From JAWKOK01 sp963765875 (lineage in GTDB: Bacteria; Chloroflexota; Anaerolineae; Caldilineales; Caldilineaceae), in assembly GCA_963765875.1 (NCBI GenBank), contig CAVXYK010000025.1, positions 204,965-268,964 of the forward strand: a DNA stretch of 64,000 nt, read 5' to 3'. A program made the position numbers and the translations under genes. This document shows positions 46,126 to 57,963 of this stretch, in pieces. The notes below the pieces were generated by a model. The model was not told the origin of the DNA and did not search any database. It saw only the letters and a program-made list of their open reading frames with translations. Positions within the stretch are counted from its first letter, which is position 1; every line of letters begins with the position of its first letter.

Positions 46126-47751
46126 TTACGCCATGGAAAAGAGACCGCCGCCGGCATCACGGAACTTTCGATTACTAATCAGCGCATAGAAGGCCGGTCC
46201 GGGCGGGCATCGACGCACCATATTCACGGCACTATAGACGCTCTTGGCATGGACGCTTCCCTGCGGATTAAGTTTGGTCAACTCAGACACAACCTGCTCA
46301 ACAATGGGCATCAGATCAATATTGTTGGCATCCAACCAGATCTGCAACGTTTCCATTGCGACGGGATCCGAATCGGCAACAATCAGGTTTTCGTCATATT
46401 CACAGGCAACCGGCACCTTGTTCATCTCGAAGACGAAACGCTTTGCGTCCATGTCAGCGTTTCCGATGCGGGCCCATTCCCGCTTGGAGCGACGAGTGCG
46501 GTAGTCGATTACGATATCACCATCCGATCCCGAGCGTTCCAGAGTGATCTGCGCACCCACGGGAATGCCATGATCCTCCATCCACTTGCCCAGGCCGGCA
46601 ACGTATCGTCCTTCATGCACCACCCAGCAACTGAACTGGGTACCCCAGCGACCATCGACCAGTGTGATCCTTGATCTGCCCGACTCTTTGGCCGGGAAGA
46701 AACTGCGAGTGCGTCCGCTCAGCGGAATCGTGCCATACTTGCGATGCGGGTAGATTAGCGTGAAGGTTGTGCTCGGCACAACCGAAGGCAGTTCACTACT
46801 CAGACTGCTCTCGCCCCATTCGTCATCCAGTTCCCATTCAAGCTGTAACAGTTCAACGCTCAATAGCGAACGATTGTAATCGATGGGTCGATAACGCAGG
46901 AGCGCCGGAACATCTACAACTTCATCCGGCTGCATGCGTTTCAGGTACCAGAGAATCGTACCGCCATCGTCCACCGGATCGAACCGATCGTCTGAACTCA
47001 GTGCATGGTTGATGCTGATGATGCGCATCGGCTCGGGGACATTTGAATCAAGGTCAAGTTCGTCGAGCAGATGTTGACTGGACAGTGGTTCATCCTGAAC
47101 CTCGATCATGGCCTCAGCGATGTTCAGATGACCAATATGAACCTCGGCCAACATGTCCGACAGAAGCCAGCTATCGTCCACCTGCACAAATTCGCTGCTA
47201 CGAGCCCCGTCTTCCAGAGCAAAGAGCAAGCTCTCATCAATCTCAGCTTGATAGAGTTCGTAGATCTCTTCGGCTGAGAGGAGTGTGCTCTCGTCAAGGA
47301 GATTGCCGCCATTGGTCTGATTGAGACGATGAGGCGTCGACAGGCCTGTTACGAATTCGCGTTCAACGTTCTCTTCGGCTCCATCAGAATCGTTCTCAGA
47401 ATCTTCCTCTGAGAAACTGACCTTGATGACCTCAAAATCGCCATATTCGGGATTCTGACCGGGACGAACACCGACGATCTTGCCGATGGCAAAGTCCAGC
47501 GCCGGAAAGACCAATATCTGGTCGACTTCATAGCGCTCTTTGGGCATGTAGGTTTCGCCCTTTGACAGTTCGGATTCGATCTTGGCATTTTCTCGACGCA
47601 AATATTCGTCAATCAACGTGACAGCAATTTGCGTGGTCGATTGGGGCGCTTGCGTATCCAGCAACAGATTGTAAATAAAGTCCAGATCATTTGAGGAGAC
47701 TTCAAATTGATCACGCCAGAAAGCTGCTGTTTGGGTTTGACGCTGCAGCAC
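46126..47751 (-). CDS. hypothetical 541-aa protein
   Basis: Start GTG 47751 is fixed by aaggagg 6 bases upstream (MLQRQTQTAAFWRDQFEVS). It begins with a helical region (LDFIYNLLLDTQAPQSTTQIAVTLIDEYLR) that looks like a winged helix and a beta part (YEVDQILVFPALDFAIGKIVGV). The central third is very acidic (SEEDSENDSDGAEENVEREF), and the C-terminal half has DGRWGTQFSCWVVHEGRYVAGL and GAQITLERSGSDGDIVIDYRTRRSKREWARIGN, like a compact beta-rich domain. I cannot name a family; related Chloroflexota hypothetical proteins exist in memory. No signal peptide or membrane helix. Possibly DNA- or RNA-binding judging by the first region; speculative. Confidence 0.75.
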   Translation of the reverse strand: MLQRQTQTAAFWRDQFEVSSNDLDFIYNLLLDTQAPQSTTQIAVTLIDEYLRRENAKIESELSKGETYMPKERYEVDQILVFPALDFAIGKIVGVRPGQNPEYGDFEVIKVSFSEEDSENDSDGAEENVEREFVTGLSTPHRLNQTNGGNLLDESTLLSAEEIYELYQAEIDESLLFALEDGARSSEFVQVDDSWLLSDMLAEVHIGHLNIAEAMIEVQDEPLSSQHLLDELDLDSNVPEPMRIISINHALSSDDRFDPVDDGGTILWYLKRMQPDEVVDVPALLRYRPIDYNRSLLSVELLQLEWELDDEWGESSLSSELPSVVPSTTFTLIYPHRKYGTIPLSGRTRSFFPAKESGRSRITLVDGRWGTQFSCWVVHEGRYVAGLGKWMEDHGIPVGAQITLERSGSDGDIVIDYRTRRSKREWARIGNADMDAKRFVFEMNKVPVACEYDENLIVADSDPVAMETLQIWLDANNIDLMPIVEQVVSELTKLNPQGSVHAKSVYSAVNMVRRCPPGPAFYALISNRKFRDAGGGLFSMA

Positions 47752-48112
47752 GCTTTCCTCCTTTTATAGTTCAAACTAAATTTTCAATGAATATGTTGGC
47801 CCAACGTGTCAAAAACCAGGTAGTAACGTCGGTATTGGCCTACAACATATGAGAAAGTAATGCAAAAATGCACGACATATCGCAAACAAAAATTATATCA
47901 GCAGGTGATACAAATCCCAAATACAGCAGGCACTCTAGACAGGTTGGAATTATTGACGTTCTGATCTACAATTCGGTTCAAAGATACTCACCATCAATTG
48001 CGGGTGCCGGAAATCCATCTAGCGAAGGTAACGGGATCGAGAAGTCAACATCACCCACCTGCGCAGTTCAGAGTCCAGTATCCCGGATAACCACCTCAAA
48101 TCTAGGGCGCCT
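47752..48112. other. AT-rich intergenic region, divergent promoters
   Basis: About 360 bases between the divergent 541-aa and glgC genes. The AT-rich part 47760-47900 probably carries both promoters, but I could not place sure -35/-10 boxes. An 82-codon frame at 47868-48116 looks non-coding (no ribosome site, Ser-rich low-quality composition). Confidence 0.5.
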
Positions 48113-49368
48113 ATGAACACCATTGCAATGATTTTGGCTGGCGGAGAAGGCACTCGCCTCACCGTTCTCTCAGAAGAGCGGGCGAAACCGGCAGTTCCCT
48201 TCGCCGGCAAGTTTCGAATCATCGACTTTACGATCAGCAATTGCGTCAACAGCGGCATTTTCGGTGTCGGCGTGCTGACGCAATATCGACCTCACAGTTT
48301 GAACCACCATATTGGTATTGGCAAGCCATGGGACCTGGACCGAGCGCACGGCGGAATCCAATTGCTTCAGCCCTACCAGCAGCGACGCGGGCATGAGTGG
48401 TATGCGGGTACGGCCGACGCCATCTATCAGAATCTAAACTTCGTGCACACTCACCAGGCAGATACGGTTCTCATCCTCTCCGGCGATCACATCTACAAAA
48501 TGGATTACCGACCCATGCTTGAGTTCCACCGCCGCAACAACGCTGATCTCACCGTCGGCGTCATGCCGGTGCCGCTCGAAGAGACGGATCGCTTCGGCAT
48601 CATGGAGATCGACGAAGAGCAACGGATCGTCCAGTTCTATGAAAAGCCCAAGGACCGTGACAAGGGCAATCTTGGCCTCCATGGGCATCTATGTCTTTAA
48701 CACCCGAATGCTCGAAAAGCACATCGTTGACGACAAAGGGCAAATCTCGGGTGGACTTTGGCAAGGATGTCATTCCGTCCATGATCGATGCTGGGGAACG
48801 CGTCTTCGCCTACAAGGTTGAGGGCTACTGGGTGGATGTCGGCACCATGGACTCCTACTGGGCGACAAACCTGGCATTGCTCGAACCGAACCCGGCGCTC
48901 GATCTCTATTCATCGCAATGGCCGATCCACACTCGTTCAGAAGAACGCCCAGCGGCCAAGCTTGGCCCTCAGGCCAAGTCGTCGAGCAGCATGATCTCCA
49001 ATGGCTGCACGATCCGTGGACTGGTAAATAACAGCGTCCTGAGCCCCGGCGTCTATGTCAGCCCGGGCGCGGTAGTCGAGGACAGCATCATCATGAACGA
49101 TGCCTGGATCGGGCCGGGGGCGCATGTGAACAAGTCTGTTCTCGACAAGCAGGTCATGGTCGGCGCAGGGGCCGTCGTCGGCACCGGCGACGAGTCCGTG
49201 CCCAACGAGGAGATGCCGGACCGGCTCTTTGCCGGCATCACCGTCGTCGGCAAGAACAGCTATGTGCCCGACGGGGCTCAGATTGGCCGCAATGTGCTGA
49301 TCAATAGCAACCGGGACGAGAGCGACTTCCCAACCGACGGCATCGTCGCTGACGGCAAAACAGTCTAG
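48113..49368 (+). CDS. glgC: glucose-1-phosphate adenylyltransferase (two indels)
   Basis: Makes ADP-glucose for glycogen. Start ATG 48113 (MNTIAMILAGGEGTRLTVLS), with the nucleotide loop GGEGTRL, then ERAKPAVPFAGKFRIIDFTISNCVNSG, and EKPKD at the glucose-1-phosphate site. The frame breaks twice, near 48670 (in a ggcc run) and near 48750 (in cggg), each consistent with one extra base. The continuation is DFGKDVIPSMIDAGERVFAYK, GYWVDVGTMDSYW and a left-handed beta-helix tail (NGCTIRGLVNNSVLSPGVYV). All catalytic residues are in place, so the indels are probably sequence errors. Only about 100 bases separate it from a second glgC-like gene. Confidence 0.93.
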
Positions 49369-49470
49369 TGAATCCGCAAGAAATCGCCTTGCCCGTGTCA
49401 TCCAGCGCAAGGCAGTCAAGATTTTCCAGCGGCATTTACGCCACAAACGATCTAGTACGGAGATAGTGCA

Positions 49471-50737
49471 ATGGCGCAAGCATTTGCGATGATTATGGGC
49501 GGCGGTTCCAGCGAGAGCTTGAGTGTTCTGACGGAAGTTCGCGCCGAGCCGTCGGTCGTCTTTGGCGGCAAATTTCGCCTGATCGATTTTCCGTTGAGCA
49601 ACTGTGTCAACAGCGACATCTTCAAGGTCGCCATCCTGACCCAGTACAAACCGCGCAGCCTCAACGATCACATCGGGATCGGCAAACCATGGGATCTGGA
49701 TCGCGCCAGCGGCGGCGTGCGTTTGCTGCAACCTTATCGTGGCGGCCCCTATGGCGACTGGCAGAAAGGTACAGCCGACGCGGTGCGCCGCAACCTGGAT
49801 TTCGTCATCGATCAGGACGAAGAGAACGTCCTGATCCTGGCCGGCGATCATATCTACTTGATGGACTATCGTCCCATGTTGCTCCAGCACGCCGAGAACA
49901 ACGCCGACCTGACGGTTGGCGTCCGTCGGGTCAGCAGCCACGAAACCCATCGATACGGCATCGTCACCACCGGCGGCGGCTACAACATCGTCGATTTCCA
50001 GGAAAAGCCAAAGCGCTCCCGCCAGACACTGGCCTCCATGGGCATCTACATCTTCCGCAGAGAGGTGCTCATCGATATTCTGAGCCAGAATAAATCTTAT
50101 GTCGACTTCGGTCATGATGTGCTGCCCTCGATGCTCAACGGCAAGTATGACCTGTTTGCCTATCCATTCCCCGGATATTGGGCGGATGTTGGCAATGTTC
50201 AGGCTTACTGGGAAGCAAACATGAGTCTACTGGCCGAAAATCCGGCCCTGGATCTCTATGATCCAAATTGGGTCGTTCACACACGCAGCCAGGAACGCGC
50301 GCCAAGTCGGATCGGAGCCAACGGCCAACAGATCGGCGGCAACCTGATATCCAATGGCTGTCGCGTGGACGGTACAGTTGAACGAAGCGTACTCTCGCCG
50401 GGCGTCTACGTGGCCGAGGGTGCGGTTGTCCGCGATAGCGTCATCCTCAACCGACACCGTGATAGAGCCGGGCGCGGTTGTGGATCGCTGCATCATTGAC
50501 AAGAAGGTCGTGATCGGCGCCGGCGCCAAGGTCGGCGATGGCGATGACAACACACCCAACGAACAGGCCCCCGAAGAGCTGAACACAGGCTTGACGCTCG
50601 TAGGTAAAGGGGCCATCATTCCGGCTGAGATGACCTTGGGGCGTAACGTCGTCGTGCACTCGCTGGCCGACGCCAAATCCTTTGGCCGGCGCAAAAACAT
50701 TGCCAGCGGAAGCACCATTGGGACTGACCCACGATAG
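49471..50737 (+). CDS. glgC paralog, probably GlgD-like regulatory subunit (one frameshift)
   Basis: Start ATG 49471 behind acggagata. The fold is clear: FGGKFRLIDFPLSNCVNSDIF, GTADAVRRNLDFVIDQDEENVLILAGDHIYLMDY, EKPKRSRQTLASMG, GYWADVGNVQAYWEANMSLL, then a beta-helix tail. Near 50450 one extra base changes frame to TDTVIEPGAVVDRCIIDKKV; the gene ends at TAG 50737. The nucleotide loop reads MGGGSSESLSVL instead of GGEGTRL, losing the catalytic Arg, and RAEPSV replaces RAKPAV. Known GlgD subunits also lose catalytic residues and assemble with GlgC. Together with glgC it would form a heteromeric ADP-glucose pyrophosphorylase; that is inferred from substitutions and gene order. Confidence 0.88.
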
Positions 50738-50750
50738 TCGTCGATATTCT

Positions 50751-52748
50751 ATGCCCAGAGCCATTCAATCAGACCAGAATTTAGTCCAGTCTTCGCCAAC
50801 TTTGGAGGCGAACGAACAGCAGGTTCCGTCCGGTGTTCAGCCCGTGACGCTGTCACAAGACACTTGTGAAGACTTGAAGAGGCAAGGTTGGGCCACTCGA
50901 ACGCGCTCACTGGTCAGTCATCGGATCAGAACTCGTATTCAGAGGTGGCCCACTCTCTCTTTTTTGGTTCCATTTATCATCCTGAACTGCCTACTCTTTT
51001 TGCCCCTCTTCTTGCTCAACATCGAAGAGACGCGGTTTCTGCCTGGAACAGCAGGCAATCTCTGGCAGACCCTGCCTCAGCTGTTCATCAGCCGGGAAAA
51101 CTACGACATCTTTCGGCTGAACCTGGAATTTTTGATCCTGGTAACGGCCTGGGCCACCATCCATCAGTTGCGCCGCCGTGCCTTTCGATCACTGCTGATC
51201 ATCATCTACTTCGTTGCCCTCGCTTACGCCATCTACGAAGGAATTACGCTCTCAATCTGGCAGGCTGATCCGGTCTTCTACACCCACTATTTCATGGCAC
51301 TGGATGGCCTACAATTCCTGATGGGACATTTGCATCTGTCGGCCCTCATCTATATTGGCGCGGGCGTCCTGCTGATCGGCGTCGTGGCAGTGATCTATGG
51401 CCTTCTAAAGGTGATGACCGCGGCCGGCGAGTTGTCTACGCCCGGCAGAGGCACACGCCGGGGATCGGTCGCCTTGAGCTTCTTCGCCTGCGCAATTGCC
51501 CTGATCGCCCCCACAAGCATCGATGCCAGTGCGCCCGCCGAAGACGGGGAACGGCCAACAACAACACTGGCCAGCCCGACAATGGTTGTAAGCAGCCTCA
51601 GCGCGAAACTGAGTAAAAATATCGGCCGCTCCCGCGATGTCTACGCCAGCACTCAAGTCTCCTATGCAGATGAAATCGACGCGACGTACGACTTCTCGCA
51701 GTATCATCTTGCCGAGAAGCCAAACATCTATCTCATTTTCGTTGAGTCCTATGGAAGCGTGCTCTACAAGCGGGACGACTATCGGCTTGCCTACGAAAAA
51801 CTACTGCATGAGTTAGAACCCCAACTGGAGGAAGCCGGTCTATCCGCCACCACAGCCCTCAGCGAGGCGCCAACCTGGGGCGGCGGCTCCTGGATGGCTT
51901 ACACCAGTGCGCTTTTTGGTCTGCGCATTGAGGAACACCCATCCTACCTGGCGCTGGTTGATGCCTATCAAGAGCGAGATTATCCCGATCTTGGCAACTA
52001 TCTCCAGTCACAGGGCTATCACTATAGTCGCGTGTCATCGTTGGCCACCGAGTTGAAGGAGGAGGTGTGGGTCCTTTACAAGAATTTCTTCGGCGTTGAC
52101 GAATGGTTGCAGTACGGAGACCTCGGCTACGTTGGAGAACGATACGGCTGGGGTCCAGCCCCACCCGACCAATATGTCGTCAATTTCGCTGACATCGCCG
52201 GTAGAGAGGCGACCGACAGTCCACGGCTGCTCTTTTTCATTACCCAGAATTCCCACTATCCCTGGATGCCATTGCCCGAACTCGCCGATGACTGGCAGTC
52301 ACTCAATGTGCCGGCTCCTGACCAAGAAGCAATTCCCGACGACGAATTGGAGCACGCAACTCGTCGCCGCAACTATTTCAATGCCATCGAATATGAGTTG
52401 CGCTTTCTGACTGACTTCATCATCCAACATGAGGATGAAAACGCCATCTTCGTGCTGGTCGGCGATCACCAACCGCCGCGTGTCTCGCGGCGTGCCGATG
52501 GCTGGGACACACCGATGCACATCATCAGTCGAGACGCCGATTTCGTCAGCAGCTTTGAAGAGTATGGTTTTGTAGATGGTTTGGCGGTTGATGATATCGT
52601 CTCGACAGTGCGCCACGAGGGATTCTACACCATGTTTCTGCGCCAGCTGTTGGCCAACTATGGCGTGACACCCGAAAACCGGCCACCCTACTTGCCCGAC
52701 GGTTTGATACTCAGTGAGCTTGACGATAACTCCACGCCAAAGAAATGA
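50751..52748 (+). CDS. LtaS-like membrane sulfatase-family enzyme
   Basis: A 665-residue membrane protein; start ATG 50751 (MPRAIQSDQNLVQ). Five hydrophobic helices in residues 60-260 (for example TLSFLVPFIILNCLLFLPLF) are followed by an extracellular alkaline-phosphatase-like domain. IYLIFVESYGSVLYKRDDY gives the first metal site and SEAPTWGGGSWMAYTSALFG has the nucleophile Thr region; LFFITQNSHYPW and IFVLVGDHQPPRV complete the metal ligands. LtaS-type enzymes transfer glycerol phosphate to a lipid; others are phosphoethanolamine transferases. The exact reaction is unknown. It follows the glgC pair by 13 bases and may be cotranscribed, which would link it to cell-surface or storage glycan biology. 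Confidence 0.88.
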   Translation: MPRAIQSDQNLVQSSPTLEANEQQVPSGVQPVTLSQDTCEDLKRQGWATRTRSLVSHRIRTRIQRWPTLSFLVPFIILNCLLFLPLFLLNIEETRFLPGTAGNLWQTLPQLFISRENYDIFRLNLEFLILVTAWATIHQLRRRAFRSLLIIIYFVALAYAIYEGITLSIWQADPVFYTHYFMALDGLQFLMGHLHLSALIYIGAGVLLIGVVAVIYGLLKVMTAAGELSTPGRGTRRGSVALSFFACAIALIAPTSIDASAPAEDGERPTTTLASPTMVVSSLSAKLSKNIGRSRDVYASTQVSYADEIDATYDFSQYHLAEKPNIYLIFVESYGSVLYKRDDYRLAYEKLLHELEPQLEEAGLSATTALSEAPTWGGGSWMAYTSALFGLRIEEHPSYLALVDAYQERDYPDLGNYLQSQGYHYSRVSSLATELKEEVWVLYKNFFGVDEWLQYGDLGYVGERYGWGPAPPDQYVVNFADIAGREATDSPRLLFFITQNSHYPWMPLPELADDWQSLNVPAPDQEAIPDDELEHATRRRNYFNAIEYELRFLTDFIIQHEDENAIFVLVGDHQPPRVSRRADGWDTPMHIISRDADFVSSFEEYGFVDGLAVDDIVSTVRHEGFYTMFLRQLLANYGVTPENRPPYLPDGLILSELDDNSTPKK

Positions 52749-53061
52749 CCCTCCCCAATCGAAGCTCGTCTTCATCGGAACGGGCTTTGTTCGCCAACAA
52801 GCCGGGCTTTTGGCGCTCAAGGCAATCCGGCAATAGTCTGGCAACGTCAGCCCTCCCATACCCAATACTGTTGGCATATGGCAGCCAATAGAATCTCCGC
52901 ATGCGACAGAGTGCAAACCAGATACTTCGAAGTTTCGCAAGCCGTAATCAGGCCCACAAACATCCAAACACAAACATGCGAAACTTTTGAATGGATGATA
53001 TCCAACGATCACGCAATGCTGCGTGCATCACAACCCCAGTAAAGAACCAGAGGAGCACCAG
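52749..53061. other. intergenic region, nothing recognised
   Basis: About 310 bases between the LtaS-like gene and the YceI lipoprotein. I see no clear hairpin with a T-run and no coding frame on either strand. The ribosome site of the downstream gene (aggagc) is at its end. Confidence 0.6.
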
Positions 53062-53880
53062 ATGTTTTCACGATCAATGACCCTAGCCATTCTCTTGACC
53101 GTCAGCTTGTTTGTACTGGCAGCCTGTGGCGGCGCACCTGCCGCTTCACCGGCCGAGCCTGCTGCCGAGGCGACCGAAGCGCCCGCAGAAGAAGAGACTG
53201 CGGAACAAGAGCCCACTGCAGTACCCGAGGAAGAAGCGCCGGCAGAAGTAGCAGCGGAAGAAGAGTCAGATACAGAGTCGGCTGCCGAAGCGCCGGCTGA
53301 AGAAGCAAGTGCAGCCACCGGCATGCGTGCATTCGTCGTCGTGCCAGAGCAGTCGACGGCCTCCTACCTGGTTGATGAAGAATTCTTGGGTGGCGCGCTC
53401 GACAAGCTTGGTATCGCTGCGGGCGACTATGACATTGTCGGCAGTACCCAGGAAGTGAGCGGCCAGTTCGAGCTTGACCTGGACGCCGGTACCATCGGCG
53501 CCAACGAATTCACGGTCCAGATCGACACGCTCTCGTCGGACCAGTCCCGTCGTGACAACTGGGTTCGTGAGCAGGCCCCCGCCTTTGCCCGCTTTCCCAC
53601 CGCAACCTTTGTCGCGACCAGCATCGAAGGGGCGCCAAGCGACTACAGCGATGGCGAAGAAGCCACATTCCAACTCGTCGGGGACCTGAGTGTGCGCGAT
53701 GTGACCCTGCCCATCACCTTTGACGTCACAGCCACGCTGGACGGTGACACGATCAGCGGCGTCGCCGTCGCCGATTCATTGCTCAGCGACTTCGGTATCA
53801 ATCCACCGAGCTTCGCCAACACCCTCACTGTCGAAGATCCCTTCCAGATTCAGATGGAATTGACGGCAGTAGAGCAGTAA
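53062..53880 (+). CDS. YceI-family lipoprotein
   Basis: A 272-residue lipoprotein. Start ATG 53062 behind aggagc. Residues 1-20 are a signal peptide ending SLFVLAAC, a lipobox with the cysteine near residue 20. A long Glu/Ala/Pro-rich linker (residues 25-90, AEPAAEATEAPAEEETAEQE) precedes the YceI domain: FVVVPEQSTASYLVDEEFLG, VSGQFELDLDAGTIGANEFTVQIDTL, DNWVREQAPAFARFPTATFVATSI, GDLSVRDVTLPITFDVTA and SDFGINPPSFANTLTVED. YceI proteins bind isoprenoids or other lipids in a beta-barrel. The isoprenoid genes at 29-32 kb are suggestive but not linked. Converges with the sulfatase gene. Confidence 0.93.
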   Translation: MFSRSMTLAILLTVSLFVLAACGGAPAASPAEPAAEATEAPAEEETAEQEPTAVPEEEAPAEVAAEEESDTESAAEAPAEEASAATGMRAFVVVPEQSTASYLVDEEFLGGALDKLGIAAGDYDIVGSTQEVSGQFELDLDAGTIGANEFTVQIDTLSSDQSRRDNWVREQAPAFARFPTATFVATSIEGAPSDYSDGEEATFQLVGDLSVRDVTLPITFDVTATLDGDTISGVAVADSLLSDFGINPPSFANTLTVEDPFQIQMELTAVEQ

Positions 53881-53889
53881 GAGCGTAAA

Positions 53890-54000
53890 ACGGTGAAGGG
53901 TGACAGGGTGACAAGGTGAAGGAGTTGAAGAGAAAAGAGAGCTCTACTAGCGACGAGCCTCCTTCTCGCCGATCGTCACCCTGTCACCCCCTCACCCCCT
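53890..54000. repeat. ggtgacagggtgacaagg repeat between convergent genes
   Basis: ggtgaagggtgacagggtga (53892-) faces the complementary cgtcaccctgtcaccccctcacc (53972-). Same family and same location type (between convergent genes) as 29345-29437. Likely a two-way terminator. Confidence 0.75.
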
Positions 54001-55490
54001 CATTTCTTCCCGGCAACGGCACAGGCGTCGGCATCCTCAGTCTCAATGCTCCAGTCCGCCAGGCGCAGACGCAGATCGGCAAGGATGTCACGGTTTTCCT
54101 CATTCTCAACCACATTTGTCAGCTCCCACGGATCGTTGACCAGATCGTAGAGTTCGTCCCGATCGCCCATGGGATCGTGGACATACTTCCACTCGCGCGT
54201 TCGGACCATCTTGCGCCGGCCTTCGGCCTCGCGTTGGCGCAGCGACGCAATCAACGTTGAACGGCCCCACGGCTGCGGCAACTGCTCCAAGTCTTGCATA
54301 CGAAAAGCCGGACCGCCGGCCCCATATTCGGAGAAGGCGGCATCTCTGGGGCGGCGTCGGTGACGGTCGGCAGCGGCTTGCCCTGCATCGCTCGGGGCAC
54401 ATCCATCCCCTGTAACGAAAGCAGCGTCGGCACGACATCAATAAGATTGACCATGCTCGCGTCACGAACACCGCTCGGAATCTGCTCCGGCCACGAGACG
54501 ATGAGCGGCACGCGCGTCAAGCAATCGTAGAAGACGCCGCCCTTGCACTGCATGCCGTGCTCGCCCATGAAGTCACCGTGGTCCGAACAGAAGACGACGA
54601 TGGTGTTGCGGCGCAGCCCCGTCTCCTCCAGCGCATCCAGAATCTGCCCCAGCGCATCATCGATGAAACGCACCATGCCGTAGTAGACGGCCAACAGACC
54701 GTACAGGTCATCCTCATAGAGGCACTCGCCGTCCTCGCCCCGCCAGGTCAAGATCTTCGAGAGCACCCGGTTGCGTTCCGGCGCGCTGCCGTCGCTGAAC
54801 TCGCCATCACGCTGGGGCGGCAGGTCGATCTTCTCGCGGGGGAACTGTTCGGCATAGTGCGCAGGAGCCACCCACGGCTCATGCGGATCAGGAATCGAAA
54901 CCCAGAGCGCAAACGGGTCGTCCCGGTGATCCTTCAGAAACTGCACAGTCTGTGCGGCGATCAGGCCGGTCGAGTAGTCCTCCAGCGGGAAGTCAGAGGT
55001 GGCATAGCCAAAACGGGGGTTCTGCGCCTGCATGGTGTGGCGCAGTTCATGGGCAGCGTTGATGCCGTCCAGCGGGCGAACCCACTCCATCCCCTTGGTG
55101 GTCGGATCGGCAGGCAACCCGCCGTGGCCGATCTCGCACCAGGTGTCGAAGAGGGCCAGATCGTCGGCGTCTGTGAAGCAGTGGTTCTTGCCGATCAACC
55201 CAGTATGGTAGCCGGCCTCCTTCCACAGCCGAAACGCGTGAGCTTTTCCGGCCGGCATGGGCGTCTCGTTGCGGCGCCCGCCGTGGGTGTGGGGAAATTG
55301 GCTGGCCCAGATAGGAGATGCGCGCCGGCATGCAGAGTGGATGCGGCGTGATCGCATGCTCAAAGATCACGCCCTCGTCGGCCAGCCGCTGCATGGAAGG
55401 CGTTTCGCAGAAGGTATTCCCATAGAGGTGACTGGCCGTCGCCTTCTGCTGATCGGTCATGATCACGAGCACGTTGGGTTTTTCAAGCAT
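54000..55490 (-). CDS. type I sulfatase (two frameshifts)
   Basis: Start ATG 55490 (MLEKPNVLVIMTDQQKAT). The active-site motif CMPAR (C-x-P-x-R, cysteine converted to formylglycine) lies in HPLCMPARISYL. A one-base deletion near 55312 breaks the frame; it resumes as WASQFPHTHGGRRNETPM, then GYHTGLIGKNHC, FALWVSIPDPHEPW and VVFCSDHGDFMGEHG, which hold the metal ligands and substrate-binding His. A second shift near 54340 is corrected by FSEYGAGGPAFRM, and the end is MRLADWSIETEDADA. It cleaves sulfate esters; the cytoplasmic location (no signal peptide) is like choline or aryl sulfatases. A formylglycine-generating enzyme would be needed and is not in the window. Confidence 0.9.
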
Positions 55491-55544
55491 AAGAGTTCTC
55501 CAACAATAAAAGGACTCTCTGGACTATTGTGGGGTGCACCTCCC

Positions 55545-55609
55545 GACCTCCGGGAGGTGTCCAAAGAACCTCTGCCCTAAATGCCACTTGTGGACACCTC
55601 CCGGAGGTC
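55545..55609. repeat. 19-bp perfect palindrome
   Basis: gacctccgggaggtgtcca at 55545-55563 is exactly complementary to 55591-55609, loop of 27 bases; each arm is itself partly palindromic (cctccgggagg). It lies in the gap between the divergent sulfatase and NAD synthetase genes. Confidence 0.8.
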
Positions 55610-55759
55610 TAGCCCCACGATTCCGCAGAGAACCAAAAAAGTTGCGTGCAATAGTTGCTGGACTATTCCCAAATCTCTGATAAGATGCTGTTTGCGTGGC
55701 AGATATAGTATATCAAATGAGAGTGATTCAAATCGGACCAAAACGATAGGTCAAATCAG

Positions 55760-57835
<2,076 letters not shown>

Positions 57836-57963
57836 GGCTTGCCGCTTTGAAGGATATCTGCTACAGGCTTCAGAGATGGTCAGCGAGGTTGCGCCCCAGA
57901 CAGGGATAACGCTATACTCGAACAGAAGGGTTCGCATTTGAATCGAAGGCGGCCGACCGGCAT

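Noticed and set aside
47868..48116. 82-aa frame upstream of glgC
   Set aside because: No ribosome site, poor composition, and it overlaps the likely promoter region.
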